Source: Mycolicibacterium litorale (lineage in GTDB: Bacteria > Actinomycetota > Actinomycetes > Mycobacteriales > Mycobacteriaceae). Taken from it: a stretch of DNA of 64,000 bases. The notes under the pieces are model-generated. The model had not been told where the DNA came from. It made no database searches and worked only from the letters and a program-made list of their open reading frames with translations. Below are positions 38,541 through 48,581 of the stretch, in pieces; within the stretch, counting starts at the first letter, position 1, and each line of letters begins with the position of its first letter. The translations under genes and the position numbers were made by a program. Where the stretch lies: NCBI GenBank assembly GCA_002007745.1, contig CP019882.1, positions 5,394,001 to 5,458,000 on the forward strand, in the 5' to 3' direction.

Positions 38541-38947
38541 CAGGCCGCGGATCCGAGCTCGGTGATGTCCACGCCGGCGGCCAGTTGGATGCCGAACTTG
38601 GGCACGACGATGGTGTCGCCGTCGTAGAAGTTCCGGCTCTTCTCCAGCTGCTTGATGAAGCAGCAGTGCCCACCCGTGGCCGCGTCCCACCCTGAGAGGT
38701 GGCTGATCGGTTCGGGAGCGGTCTCCAACCACGAGAGGTCAGCGGTGATCATCACCATGCCAGCCGCGTCGGGCACAGACAGGGTTGAGGGCACCCGGGC
38801 GGTGATCACCGACGGATTCGCGGTGCCCAGATCGGTTGGTTCACCGATGTGCAGCGCCCAGTAGTAGGTGGACGGCGGTGTCCACGACTGCCCACAGAAG
38901 ACGTGCCCCATGATCTTGTTGGTGAAATACGTTGTGAAACCGGACAT
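38540..38947 (-). CDS. Phage tail-region protein
   Basis: 135 residues, MSGFTTYFTNKIMGHVFCGQ and YYWALHIGEPTDLG, a form common in phage virion proteins of actinobacteria (baseplate-adjacent small tail proteins). AGGAG lies before the ATG at 38947. The longer open frame to 39130 is not needed. The exact role is unknown. Confidence 0.75.
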   Translation of the reverse strand: MSGFTTYFTNKIMGHVFCGQSWTPPSTYYWALHIGEPTDLGTANPSVITARVPSTLSVPDAAGMVMITADLSWLETAPEPISHLSGWDAATGGHCCFIKQLEKSRNFYDGDTIVVPKFGIQLAAGVDITELGSAA

Positions 38948-38958
38948 GTGGCTGTCTC

Positions 38959-39276
38959 CTATCGTTGTACGACGTGGACGAGGACGGTGCGCCGCAGCTT
39001 GCGGTTGATGACTTCCGGTGAGCCGTCGCGGGCGGCGAGGTAGACGGTGTGGCCGGCGTAGTACTTCCCCGGGGCGACACCGTTGGCGTTGATGCACAGC
39101 GTGGTGTCGGTGTCGGTGAAGGTGTGCCACTGGATTTTGAGCTGGGCGCTGGTGAAGTCGAACTCGGTGTCGACGATCTTGTCGTCGGTGAGGTCTGTTT
39201 CGTCTGCCCAGTTGACGGTATGGTGCTCGATCTCCGTCGGCCCCATGGTGGTGACGGCGATGTATTGCTGTCCCAT
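38959..39276 (-). CDS. Phage tail-region protein, unknown
   Basis: 105 residues from the ATG at 39276 (MGQQYIAVTTMGPTEIEHHT); beta-rich, ends in RRTVLVHVVQR. An upstream ATG at 39333 would overlap the previous gene. The family is not recognised; it is placed among the minor tail genes. Confidence 0.65.
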   Translation of the reverse strand: MGQQYIAVTTMGPTEIEHHTVNWADETDLTDDKIVDTEFDFTSAQLKIQWHTFTDTDTTLCINANGVAPGKYYAGHTVYLAARDGSPEVINRKLRRTVLVHVVQR

Positions 39277-39286
39277 GTGCCTGAGC

Positions 39287-39580
39287 TCAGCTCTCTGCGA
39301 TCGGGTTGTCGGGATGTGCTGTGTTGTAGTCATCGACGGTCGAGTACACCGAGACGAACGTGGTGTCGGTGACGATGACCGCGCCGATGCTCACGATGAC
39401 GTCGGTGTGGCCTGTGCGGTAGGCGCGTAGTTCCCATACGGGTGTGGGCGTCCCGGAGTTGAGCACACAGGTGACTCCTCCGAACCATCCCTTGCTGGCG
39501 CTGACGAGTGTGTCGATGACCTCGAGCATGTCGGCGGGCGTTTCCAACACCGTGACGGTGGCGGCTATCGTTAAATCCAT
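39287..39580 (-). CDS. Phage tail-region protein, unknown
   Basis: 97 residues, MDLTIAATVTVLETPADMLE, with no membrane segment or known motif. GAGGGGCA lies just before the ATG at 39580. It belongs to the leftward minor tail run. Confidence 0.65.
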   Translation of the reverse strand: MDLTIAATVTVLETPADMLEVIDTLVSASKGWFGGVTCVLNSGTPTPVWELRAYRTGHTDVIVSIGAVIVTDTTFVSVYSTVDDYNTAHPDNPIAES

Positions 39581-39599
39581 TGCCCCTCAACTCCTTTCA

Positions 39600-40598
39600 C
39601 TATTGATCGTCGGCTGAGAACACCACCATGGCCCCGGGTGATGTCTGTCCCGTGAAGATGGTGCGGTCGGCGGCCTGCATGCCGAGTCCCACAGACCGGT
39701 ATCCGGGGCCGTACTGCGTCACCATGCTCGTGTCGTTGGCGGTGACGACGGGCACGCCGTTGCGCACCAGGACGAACTTGTAGGGGTCGGAGGTGATGGC
39801 GTCCCCGACGTAGAAGTCCCACGAGTCCCCGTTGCCGACGGTGACTGGGTTGCTTGCCAGCACTGTGGGTGTGCCTGACACATATCCCACCACACCTGCT
39901 CCTGCACAGCGGATTTGGCCTGCAACGAATGTGTCGATCGCCGGGTTCACCCGACCCAGAAGGTAGCTGAACGCTTCGGCGCCCAGGAACGGGTCGGCCG
40001 GGCGAAGTGACATGACCGTCGAGATGACCTGGTAGTCGGTGATCGTGTCGGCGGGTAACCACCGCATCCAGTCCAGGGAGTACAGACCACCGAACGGTGA
40101 CCACGCCAAGTGGCCGCTACCGTCGACTCGGGCTGATCCACCCCCTCCGAAGTGGTGGACATCCCAGTTCGCTCCTGGAGGCCCGGCAGGTCTGTCGAAC
40201 AGGTCGACGATCGCCCGTCCCGCGGCGGCGCGCTGGGCGTTCGCATAGGCCGCCGCGGCGGCTGCGGAGTCGACGGCGGTCCACTTACCGGTGAAGAAGT
40301 CGCGGGTGGCTGTCAGCGCGTCCTCGGTGTTCTCGAAGAACTGCGTGACATCGTGGGCCGCGTTTTGGAACAGTTGCTCGATAATGGCCAGTGGGAGTGA
40401 GATTCCGCGGCGGAGCCCTTCCCAGAGCTGGTCGGCGGCGTTGCCGTAGCCCGGAGATGCTTTGACCACGTCCTTGTAGAAGGCGCTCATAGCGTCTTGA
40501 CCGCGAGCGGTGCGCATTGTGGAGACGGGCGCGACGGCCCCTTGGTGTAGCCACCAGTCGCCGGGCGTGACGCCGCCGCCCCCGTGGGGCAGGGTCAC
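39600..40598 (-). CDS. Minor tail protein with lectin-like C-terminal part
   Basis: 332 residues from the GTG at 40598, which overlaps the upstream stop (GTGA). The N-terminus contains the mycobacteriophage-type segment LWEGLRRGISLPLAIIEQLF. The C-terminal 200 residues are beta-rich (HLAWSPFGGLYSLDWMRWLP onward) and recall concanavalin-like tail domains that bind glycans. The longer frame to 40757 is not needed. Confidence 0.75.
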   Translation of the reverse strand: MTLPHGGGGVTPGDWWLHQGAVAPVSTMRTARGQDAMSAFYKDVVKASPGYGNAADQLWEGLRRGISLPLAIIEQLFQNAAHDVTQFFENTEDALTATRDFFTGKWTAVDSAAAAAAYANAQRAAAGRAIVDLFDRPAGPPGANWDVHHFGGGGSARVDGSGHLAWSPFGGLYSLDWMRWLPADTITDYQVISTVMSLRPADPFLGAEAFSYLLGRVNPAIDTFVAGQIRCAGAGVVGYVSGTPTVLASNPVTVGNGDSWDFYVGDAITSDPYKFVLVRNGVPVVTANDTSMVTQYGPGYRSVGLGMQAADRTIFTGQTSPGAMVVFSADDQ

Positions 40599-41032
40599 AG
40601 CGTGCCTCGTACTTGTTCGATCATGGCCATGATCCGGTTGATGTCCTGGCCGGCCTGGGGGCCGAGCTCGGCGGCGATCGCGGCGCGTTGGTCGGGGGTT
40701 TCGGCGTTGCGGATCCGGTCGTAGAGGTTGGGGTCCTGGGCGCGTAGGAGCTTCCACAGACGCGCTTCGTCGATCGGAAGGGTGACGGCCGCAGCGTAGG
40801 CGCCCATCTGTTCCTCGCCGGCGGTCACGGTTTCGACCTGTGCCAGGTCAGGGAAGATCCGCACACCTTTTCGGTAGAGCCGTTCGGCGAACGGGTTCCG
40901 CGAGCCGGCCGGGATCGGAACGTCGACCTCGTGACGGCCGGGGTGGGGCATGTGGGCGACCGCGCGAGCCAGCAGGGCGATCTGTCGTTCCTCGGTGGCC
41001 CAATCAGGCTGCTGCTGGGATGGCTGGGGCAT
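40595..41032 (-). CDS. Phage tail-region protein
   Basis: 145 residues, MPQPSQQQPDWATEERQIAL, with a helical C-terminus (LWKLLRAQDPNLYDRIRNAE). The ATG shares one base with the previous stop. Similar small helical proteins lie between minor tail genes in actinophages; the role is unknown. Confidence 0.68.
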   Translation of the reverse strand: MPQPSQQQPDWATEERQIALLARAVAHMPHPGRHEVDVPIPAGSRNPFAERLYRKGVRIFPDLAQVETVTAGEEQMGAYAAAVTLPIDEARLWKLLRAQDPNLYDRIRNAETPDQRAAIAAELGPQAGQDINRIMAMIEQVRGTL

Positions 41033-41973
41033 CAGTTGTCTTTCATGGACCAGTAGGAGAATTCGGTGCCGGGAGCGGCCAGGGAGGCGAGGAAGTTCAC
41101 GCCGCCGTGGTTGTAGCCCTGGCCCATCGGGATCCAGTCCGGGATCGGTGTGCTGATGAGGGGCGTGAGGGTGGTGCCCTTGTACACCGCAACGGTTTTG
41201 GAGGCCTCGTCGAAGATGATCGGGTAGGTGTCGCTGTTGCCGACGATGTTGCCCACGGGGGTGACGAGGTCGGTCATGGTGACCGGGCCGGTGCCGTGGA
41301 CGATGTGGATCTTGTTGTTGACGATGCCGGTTTCGAATTGGACGGCAACATAGGAGGTCATGTTGATGTCAGACCAGAAGGCGACACCGCTTTTGCCGGC
41401 GCCACCATTGAGGGTGTTGACCACGATCTTGGCCGATGCGGTGGCTAGTGGGGTGTCCCACAGCGCGGCGGCGTTGAAGAAGAATGCGTTGTCGATGCCC
41501 AGCCCGCGCGGCAGGCCGAAGATGCTGTTGTCCCAGGACTTGAGCCCACCGGTGCCGCCTTTCTTGAGCCACCGCGACCCGACGGCCGTACCGGGGATGT
41601 AGGAGAACGTCAGCGGTTGATTCTCGGGTTGCCGTGCGGCCGCGTTGGGCCACTGGACTTGCTCGCGGGTGACGTAGCCGTGTTCCCACTGGTATTCGTG
41701 GCCGTCTTTCCAGGTGACGAAAAGGGCGTACTGTGCGCCGACCGGGATGTACTGGTGCTCGTCGAACTCGACGGTGTAGTTGATGACATCGCCCCGGACC
41801 CAGCCGTCCCATTCGTCGAGTTGGGCGCCTGATGAGTCGGTGATGATCATGCGGGACATGACCCCTTTCGGGAAGTTCCCGCCGAGCCGGTTCGGGTAGT
41901 CGATGTTGAGCGTCCCCTGGGTGAGCACGAGGGTGCCGAGCTCGTCGCGGTGCCGCTGGGTTCCTCTTGTCAC
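41032..41973 (-). CDS. Minor tail protein
   Basis: 313 residues. A beta-rich structural protein: LGTLVLTQGTLNIDYPNRLG, WDGWVRGDVINYTVEFDEHQ, and a C-terminal half like a laminin-G or concanavalin sandwich (VAFWSDINMTSYVAVQFETG). Probably baseplate or receptor binding, inferred from position. Confidence 0.75.
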   Translation of the reverse strand: MTRGTQRHRDELGTLVLTQGTLNIDYPNRLGGNFPKGVMSRMIITDSSGAQLDEWDGWVRGDVINYTVEFDEHQYIPVGAQYALFVTWKDGHEYQWEHGYVTREQVQWPNAAARQPENQPLTFSYIPGTAVGSRWLKKGGTGGLKSWDNSIFGLPRGLGIDNAFFFNAAALWDTPLATASAKIVVNTLNGGAGKSGVAFWSDINMTSYVAVQFETGIVNNKIHIVHGTGPVTMTDLVTPVGNIVGNSDTYPIIFDEASKTVAVYKGTTLTPLISTPIPDWIPMGQGYNHGGVNFLASLAAPGTEFSYWSMKDN

Positions 41974-41986
41974 GACGTCATGCCTC

Positions 41987-43717
41987 TCACGAGATCAGGT
42001 GCCAGCCAATTTCATTCATGGTTTGCAGTGCCTTTTTCAGCAGTCGGGCTGAACGCTCACCGGTGCTCATGGCGGCCTTGTTCTGGCCGATCTTCCACTC
42101 AGTGGTGAAGGGTTGGCGCTGGAGATGGTCCCAGGAGTCGGTCATCTCTTTGAGCTGGTTGATGAAGACGATGTCGATACCGGATCGGGTGATGCCGTAC
42201 TGCGTGGAGCAGACGCGATCGCCGATGTCGGCGTACATCAGTGCCCAGTGGCCATTGCGCAGCGAGATCTGGTGGGAGGTCTCAGACTTGGTGGCGTTGA
42301 ATGCGCCCCGCATCACCACCCCGGCGAGCAGTGACATGCTGTTGGCTTCGGCGCCGCGTTGGTAGATCTCGGGCAGGTGTACCCAGCCGAGCTCGCGGGC
42401 TCGGCCGAGGTTCTTCCATTCGTCCCAGGCCGCGATCGTGCCGACGATGAACGGCATGATGACGTCGGCGGCGATGTCTCCCAGCGAGTCGAATCCGCCG
42501 AGCAGGAAGTAGCCGAGCAGGTTGCCGGAGGTCTCGATGACCAGTTTGGCGATCGCGTCCGCGGTGGGGTTGTCACCGCCGACAACGGCCGACACGGCGG
42601 TGGCCGGCGACCAGCTGACCTTGCCGTCGAAGCGCGCCCACGGTGAATCGCGCAGGGTGATCCATGGCCGTGGCGCCAGGGTGCCGTAGAAGCCCTCGCG
42701 CCAGTACTCGTCGGGGGTGATCGATTCGTCGTCGGCGAACATGCTGACGGTGTCGTCGATGGTGCCGGCGGCGTAGACCACGATCGAGCGGACCGCACCG
42801 GCGAACATGTTCTGCGTGAGCAGGGTTCCCTGGTCGCTGTAGTAGCCGGATCGGTCGACCACTTCGAACACGAGCGTGCCGTTAGCGACGTTGTCGCCGC
42901 CGATGAGCCCCTCGACGGTGTCACCCCAGTCGGTCATGATCCGCCGGTAGATGATGGACAGCTGGCCGTCGTCGAGTGCGTCGGCGATGGTGGAGTCGAT
43001 GGTGTTCATCCGGGTGGCCAGCAGTGTCCACAGCGATGAGTCATCGAATGGGAGTGCGGCGCATTTGATGCGGATCTGCCAGTCGAACCAGTTGAACAGG
43101 TCGTCGTAGGAGGCGAGGTCGAACGGGTCGTCGGCCAAAGTCCATGGGTGGCCCTCGATCCGGACGAGGTTCATCAGGATCAGCAGGGAGATGGCATATT
43201 TCGCGGGAAAGAAGATGGGCAGTACGCGCGGCCCCTGGAAAAGCGGCAGCGGCAGTGCCGGGTTTGGCGGCCCCAGCATGAACTGCAGGAACTGCATATC
43301 GTCGTTCCAGGTGGTCGTGAAATAGTGCACGCCCCTACGTGTTTCGACGTCCCAGTGGTGCAGTATGCCCGACCATTGGCGGTTACCGCGGCGCACGATC
43401 AAGACGATGTTCTTGCAGACATCGGGGTCGTTGGGTGTCTTGATCAGCTCGCGGGCTAACCAGTGGTCCAGCCGCCAGTTCATTGTGGCCGTTGCGGTGA
43501 CGTTGTCTTTGCGCGGCAGCTTGGCCTTCGTGGCGACCTGGTAGGGCAGCCGGCCGATCGGCTTGAGTCCGACTTCGCCCGGGGTGGCGCGCATCATCCA
43601 GATCTCGGGCTCGGCGCGGTTCCATTCGTCGTTGCGCGCGCGCAGGTGATCGCAGGTGTCAGAGATGCGGTCGAGAACGGGGTCCAGGACGATCGGATCG
43701 AGGACCGCGGCGCTCAC
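41987..43717 (-). CDS. Minor tail protein, Gp37-like
   Basis: 576 residues. It matches the type of siphovirus Gp37-like baseplate proteins (TATATMNWRLDHWLARELIK; GILHHWDVETRRGVHYFTTT). In actinophages this is the large second minor tail protein downstream of the tape measure, building the tail tip. Its ATG at 43717 overlaps the preceding gene stop by four bases. Confidence 0.82.
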   Translation of the reverse strand: MSAAVLDPIVLDPVLDRISDTCDHLRARNDEWNRAEPEIWMMRATPGEVGLKPIGRLPYQVATKAKLPRKDNVTATATMNWRLDHWLARELIKTPNDPDVCKNIVLIVRRGNRQWSGILHHWDVETRRGVHYFTTTWNDDMQFLQFMLGPPNPALPLPLFQGPRVLPIFFPAKYAISLLILMNLVRIEGHPWTLADDPFDLASYDDLFNWFDWQIRIKCAALPFDDSSLWTLLATRMNTIDSTIADALDDGQLSIIYRRIMTDWGDTVEGLIGGDNVANGTLVFEVVDRSGYYSDQGTLLTQNMFAGAVRSIVVYAAGTIDDTVSMFADDESITPDEYWREGFYGTLAPRPWITLRDSPWARFDGKVSWSPATAVSAVVGGDNPTADAIAKLVIETSGNLLGYFLLGGFDSLGDIAADVIMPFIVGTIAAWDEWKNLGRARELGWVHLPEIYQRGAEANSMSLLAGVVMRGAFNATKSETSHQISLRNGHWALMYADIGDRVCSTQYGITRSGIDIVFINQLKEMTDSWDHLQRQPFTTEWKIGQNKAAMSTGERSARLLKKALQTMNEIGWHLIS

Positions 43718-44634
43718 AGGGTGATCCGGGGCCGGGAGAACGGGTTGAGGTACCAGCGTGGGATCTCGATGCGGAAGCGTGCTCCGTCGGGGTTGGTGCA
43801 GTTGTTGACCCGCACGATGAAGTCTTGTTTCTTGCCCTTCGGGATTGGGTAGAGCAGGTCGTCACCCCAGCGCGCGATCACCAGGGCGTCGTTCTCGGCG
43901 ATCACGGTCTGTTCATCGGGGTGTGAGTCGAGTTTGGCCCCTTCACCGGGGCCGAGTTTCAGCGGTTTGGTGGTGCGGCCACGGTCGGCCACCGACCGCC
44001 CGTAGGCTTTGGATCCGAACGACGGATCCGGGAACACCCACTCGGCGCGATCGCTGACCACGAAACGTTTCCACGCTTCGACCGAGGCGGGATTGTTGAG
44101 GCTGACCGGGAACCACGTCGAGCCGCCGTTGGCGGCGAGGTTCTCGTCTTTCCACTCCCAGGTCCAGGTCTTCCCGACATAGAAGGGCAGCTCGGTCTTC
44201 ATCGTCAGCACGATCGACCCGAACGTGAACAGGTGCGGGTCACGCCCTTCGAAGTTGTAGACCGAGAACGGCTTCGGCTCTTTCTCCAGGCGAAGCTTGC
44301 GGGTGCGGACACCGTCAGTGGAGGTGTATCGGATTGTGACCGGATCCTCATAGTCGAGGTCGGCACGGAAGTCGGAGTACAGCGAGTGCCACGTCTCGGG
44401 ATCTCGCCCCAGGTCCGCGCCGATCTGGGCGGTCCACACCACCGTCGTCGACGGGTAGCGCACGCCCTCGAATCGTTCGCCGTAGGCGACGTCCTCGCTG
44501 TATATCGGTTCTACGGCAGTCTCATACAAGCCGGTCGAGTTCGGTGCCATCATCACCGGGGAGACGCTCTCCCCGGACAGCCGCCACTCTCGCCCCGAGA
44601 CCCCGATCATGTCGATGATCTCGTGGCGGGTCAT
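43714..44634 (-). CDS. Minor tail protein, distal tail (Dit)-like
   Basis: 306 residues. It directly follows the tape measure (ATGA overlap), where the distal-tail protein lies in siphoviruses. The sequence supports an actinophage first minor tail protein: WRLSGESVSPVMMAPNSTGL, RDPETWHSLYSDFRADLDYE, and the ending RIEIPRWYLNPFSRPRITL. It would form the hub between tail tube and tip. Confidence 0.82.
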   Translation of the reverse strand: MTRHEIIDMIGVSGREWRLSGESVSPVMMAPNSTGLYETAVEPIYSEDVAYGERFEGVRYPSTTVVWTAQIGADLGRDPETWHSLYSDFRADLDYEDPVTIRYTSTDGVRTRKLRLEKEPKPFSVYNFEGRDPHLFTFGSIVLTMKTELPFYVGKTWTWEWKDENLAANGGSTWFPVSLNNPASVEAWKRFVVSDRAEWVFPDPSFGSKAYGRSVADRGRTTKPLKLGPGEGAKLDSHPDEQTVIAENDALVIARWGDDLLYPIPKGKKQDFIVRVNNCTNPDGARFRIEIPRWYLNPFSRPRITL

Positions 44635-47600
44635 AGCGTGGCGAAGCTCCCCTGGCTGTCTTCGGCGTCCATGGTTCGGATCTCCCTGATGACGTCGCGC
44701 GGTTGCATTCCGTAAAACGACAGCGGCCGGTCGACGCCGAAGCGGCTAGGCATGGTGTCGGGCTGCCGTTGGGCACTGATTGCCGGTGTCCCGTACACCG
44801 GCGCGGTCGGATCACCCATGGTGATGTTGCCAACGCCGAAGCTGGAGAACACGTTTGCGACGTTCTTGGCGATCTTGCCCGCCTGTTGGGCACCACCCTG
44901 GATCGCCGAGGACACCAGCCCGGAGGCGGCACCGGCCCCCGGTGCGCCGGCTGCACCGGCGGCCCCCATGCCCATCGAGGCGGCCGTGGCCGCGATGTTG
45001 CCCAGGGTGGTGGCCGTCGATTGGATGGCGGTGTTGATCGCCGGCAGGTTGTGGTCGTAGGACGACGGTGCTGGCGCGTTGAGCTGGAAGCCGGTCGTCG
45101 GTCCCTGCCGGTAGCCGGGGGTGGCGTCGGTGGTGGTCGGCGCCGCCGCGATCGCGGCCGATCCCATGCCCGGCGCCGCCGGCGGTCCCGGCGGCGGGGG
45201 CGAGGGCGGGGGCGGGGGCGGCACGATCTTCTGCTGTACGCCCGGGCCGGGGTCGAGGTTCGGCCGCGGCGGTGTCGGCGGCGTGGGGACGTTCTGCATG
45301 GCGTTCTGCCAGGCCTGCTGCTGGGCGGGGGTGAGGTAGGCCTGGCCGGCGTCGGCGTAGCCCTTCACCGCGTTGGCGTGCAGGCCCGCACGGAAGGCGT
45401 ACACGGCGTCCTGGCCGCCCATCGCGTCCACCTCCCACGCGGTGAAGACGTGTTCGTTGGCTGACAGCCATGCTGGGATGAGGTCGCTGGTGGGGCCGCC
45501 GATGCCCTTCGGGGCGCCGCCGGTGGCGTAACCGTGGCCCTGGTTGATGAAGTTCGGGACGCCGGCGGAGTTCTGGCCGTAGCGGCTGTTGACGTAATCG
45601 ATCATCGCGTAGATCGATGCGACCGGATCGTGTATGTCTCCGCCAAGTACATTGTGGGCGTTGAATGTTCCTTGCTTGAACTGTGAGAGACCGATCGCCG
45701 GCAGGCCATCGGAGTCGTTCGGGTTCAGCGCGTTGGGGTCGCCGTTGGATTCGAACCGGATCTGGCCGAGCAGGGCATCGGCCCAGCCCTGGTAGTTGGT
45801 GATGCCCCGGTCAGGTCCGAGCTCGCTGAGGGCTTGCATGACCACCGGGCGCCAGCGCTCCGCACCGCTGCCGCCGGCCGGCGACACAGCGCCGTGCAGG
45901 CTGCTGCGGCTGCTGGACAGGACGGTGCCTCCGCCCTGTTGCAATGACTCCAGATCCAGGCGCGCTTCGGCAGCCTCACGGTTCGCTTTGTCGACGGCGG
46001 ATTGCGCCGACAGACGCTGAGACTCCGAGGCATATGGCGGAAGCTCGCGCAGTCGCGCTTCGGCGATCGCCACTTGGCTGTCGCGATCGCTGATGCGGTC
46101 CATGGCTTCGCGGATCTGCTTGGCCGTCGCGCCTTGCTGGCGGCCAGAGCCGGACTTTCCCCTACCAAGCGTGTCGCCCGACAGATCGCCGTAGTAGCCC
46201 AGGCCCTGCATGAGATCGCGGTTGTAGGGGTTGGTCGGCGACAGGAAGCTGTTGTCGAGCCCGACCATGCCGAGAAGGCCCTGCCACAGGGCGGTGCCGA
46301 AGGCGGCGCCGGTGTTGGCGGTGAACTGTCCCAGCCACTGGCCGGTGTTGACGCCCCACCGCATCAGATCCCCGGCCGGGTTTTCTCCGCCCAAGCCACC
46401 GAAGAGACCGATCAGGCCCGGGATGGAGGCGGTCCGGTTGGAGAACCCGTTGAATGGGCCGGCGGCGCTGTCAGCGCCATCGAGGCTGGGCACACCGGGG
46501 ACCTGATTGAGCAGGCCCGAACCGAGGCCGGCACCGAGGTTCAGCGGGCCTTGCAGACCCGACAGGAACGAGCCGAACGCCGACATGAGCCCGCCGGATG
46601 CCTGCTGCGGCCCGGGCGCCGGCCCGGCGACGACGGGGTTGCCGTAGGGGTCGACGTAGCCGCCGGTGTCGTAGTGCGGCAACGATCGCGGGTCGATGCG
46701 GCCTTCGTTGAGGGCCGACATGAACGGGACGCCGTACTTGGCGACCGCGTCGGCTTGCTGGACAAACTCCTTACCATGCAAAACAGCGTGAACACCTTCG
46801 GAGGCGGGCCAATCCGTGTATCCACCGGTGGCGAATCCGCCGCCGCCGCCCCACATGTTCGGGTCAACCGGAGGTGCGCCGCGGCGTTCCCGCTGCGCGT
46901 TGGCGCCGGGACCTTGGTCGCCGAAGGCTCGCCCGGTGTAGAGGCCCGGATCGCGGCCACCGTTTTGGGATTCTCGGCCGGGGATGATGCGCCCCTGGTC
47001 ATCACGGCGCTGCACCTCGGGGTGTGCGTCCGACCATTCGTTGAAAGCGTCGGAGGCGACTTTGCTTCCGCCGGCGAGCAAGGTGATCAGCCAGGCCGGG
47101 GCTGTGATGCCAGCCAGCGCCGTGCTGACTCCCGTCGCACCCGTTCGTGCCGCGGCGGGCAGCTCGCCGCTGAGCATCGTGGAGACCTTCGTCAGGCTGG
47201 CGACCAGGGCCGTAACGCCCTCCATCCCCTGCCAGAGGGCGAAGGCGGCGACGACGTCGCGTGTGAGGTTCGGGTAGTCGCTGAGAAACCCGCTGATCGT
47301 GCTGAAGACCGGGACGACGACGTCACCGATTGACCGGCCGCCCTCGATGATGCCCTGGAGCAGCCCCGGCAGATCGCCCAGGATCGGAAGCCATTTACCG
47401 GCTGCCTCTTTGGCGTCGTCGAACCACCGCCGGACTTCGCGCTGACCTTCGGCTGTCTTGAGCCAGTCCGCGAACCGTCCGGTGAGTTGATCGAGGGTGC
47501 CCAGTAGCCCCTCGCCGCCGGCGGCACGGGCGATCGAAACGAAGGCGTCGCCGAGGTTCTTGGCGATGTCGAAGGCGTGGCCCAGGGCTTCGATTCCCTC

Positions 47601-48581
47601 GTCCATCGCGGCCTTGAGCGATCCGTCCTGGTCAGCCTTTTCCAGTGCCGTGGCGATCCGCTCGGTGACGCCGGCGATCGCGTCGGCGATACGCGGCAAC
47701 TCATCCGAGCCGGCCGCCACCAGGGTCCCGACACCGCGGACGATGGGGTCGATGGCGGCCGAGAATCTGGCCTGCGCTTCGCTGGTGTTGCCCAGGATCC
47801 GCTGCAGCAGACCTTGGCCCTGGCTGGAGCCCACCGAGTCCAGGAGCGCACGGATGTTGCTGTTGAGTCCCGACGCGATCGACTCCATGCCGGTCTTGAG
47901 GATCGGTAGCTCTTTGGCGGCAGCATCGCGCAGGCTAGTACCGACTTGACTGAACAGGTTCTCTTGAATCCCGTTGTCGTCGAGGAATTCTCGCTTGACG
48001 TCCATGAATGTGCTGAGGAAGTCTCGGGCACTCGGCGCGAGTTTGCCCATCGCCTGTTCTGCCTCGTAGGCCGATTTCGCGGTGCCGTCCTGAGCTTTGT
48101 CCAGCGCTTTGTAGGCGTCTTCGAGACCGTTGACACCGACCTTGGCGGTCAGCAGGGCCGCGACGCCGCCGCCGATGGCGCCGGGCAGGACCAGTCCGGC
48201 TTCGGCGAGCTGCACGATGCTCGTCGAGAGCACACCCACGCTGGCGATGACCGGGTCGATCAGCGCCGGCGACAGGCCCAGCAGCAGGCCGCCCGGGCTA
48301 AACGACCCGATCCCGCCGGTGCTGCCGCCGCCAACACTGCGGCTGAGCTCGGCAACAGCGCGGTCGATCTGCGAGGTGTCGGTCTCGACCCGGACGGTGA
48401 CCGCGTCGGCTTCCTGACGAGCGCGCCAGGCGTCGAGCTCGGCGTCGTCGATGTGGCCGATGCGGGCGGCGACCTCGACGGTGGCCTGTACGCGTTTGAG
48501 CTCGGCTTCCAGATCGGTGGTGAACCGAGACATGTTGGGGCGGATGCGGACTGATGCTGAACCGCCATCGTAATCAGCCAC
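44631..48581 (-). CDS. Tape measure protein with lytic transglycosylase-like domain
   Basis: 1316 residues, the longest phage gene; its length sets tail length. The N-terminus is helical (MSRFTTDLEAELKRVQATVE) and is followed by hydrophobic stretches near 105-150. Near residue 930-1020 there is an SLT-type transglycosylase-like region (GWADALLGQIRFESNGDPNA, IGLSQFKQGTFNAHN) with the likely catalytic Glu in RFESNGDP, suited to piercing peptidoglycan. Two ATGG-type segments occur (FATGGYTDWP and YATGGAPKGIGG), then a Pro/Gly-rich linker. The GTG at 48581 overlaps the chaperone stop. Confidence 0.93.
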   Translation of the reverse strand: MADYDGGSASVRIRPNMSRFTTDLEAELKRVQATVEVAARIGHIDDAELDAWRARQEADAVTVRVETDTSQIDRAVAELSRSVGGGSTGGIGSFSPGGLLLGLSPALIDPVIASVGVLSTSIVQLAEAGLVLPGAIGGGVAALLTAKVGVNGLEDAYKALDKAQDGTAKSAYEAEQAMGKLAPSARDFLSTFMDVKREFLDDNGIQENLFSQVGTSLRDAAAKELPILKTGMESIASGLNSNIRALLDSVGSSQGQGLLQRILGNTSEAQARFSAAIDPIVRGVGTLVAAGSDELPRIADAIAGVTERIATALEKADQDGSLKAAMDEGIEALGHAFDIAKNLGDAFVSIARAAGGEGLLGTLDQLTGRFADWLKTAEGQREVRRWFDDAKEAAGKWLPILGDLPGLLQGIIEGGRSIGDVVVPVFSTISGFLSDYPNLTRDVVAAFALWQGMEGVTALVASLTKVSTMLSGELPAAARTGATGVSTALAGITAPAWLITLLAGGSKVASDAFNEWSDAHPEVQRRDDQGRIIPGRESQNGGRDPGLYTGRAFGDQGPGANAQRERRGAPPVDPNMWGGGGGFATGGYTDWPASEGVHAVLHGKEFVQQADAVAKYGVPFMSALNEGRIDPRSLPHYDTGGYVDPYGNPVVAGPAPGPQQASGGLMSAFGSFLSGLQGPLNLGAGLGSGLLNQVPGVPSLDGADSAAGPFNGFSNRTASIPGLIGLFGGLGGENPAGDLMRWGVNTGQWLGQFTANTGAAFGTALWQGLLGMVGLDNSFLSPTNPYNRDLMQGLGYYGDLSGDTLGRGKSGSGRQQGATAKQIREAMDRISDRDSQVAIAEARLRELPPYASESQRLSAQSAVDKANREAAEARLDLESLQQGGGTVLSSSRSSLHGAVSPAGGSGAERWRPVVMQALSELGPDRGITNYQGWADALLGQIRFESNGDPNALNPNDSDGLPAIGLSQFKQGTFNAHNVLGGDIHDPVASIYAMIDYVNSRYGQNSAGVPNFINQGHGYATGGAPKGIGGPTSDLIPAWLSANEHVFTAWEVDAMGGQDAVYAFRAGLHANAVKGYADAGQAYLTPAQQQAWQNAMQNVPTPPTPPRPNLDPGPGVQQKIVPPPPPPSPPPPGPPAAPGMGSAAIAAAPTTTDATPGYRQGPTTGFQLNAPAPSSYDHNLPAINTAIQSTATTLGNIAATAASMGMGAAGAAGAPGAGAASGLVSSAIQGGAQQAGKIAKNVANVFSSFGVGNITMGDPTAPVYGTPAISAQRQPDTMPSRFGVDRPLSFYGMQPRDVIREIRTMDAEDSQGSFATL

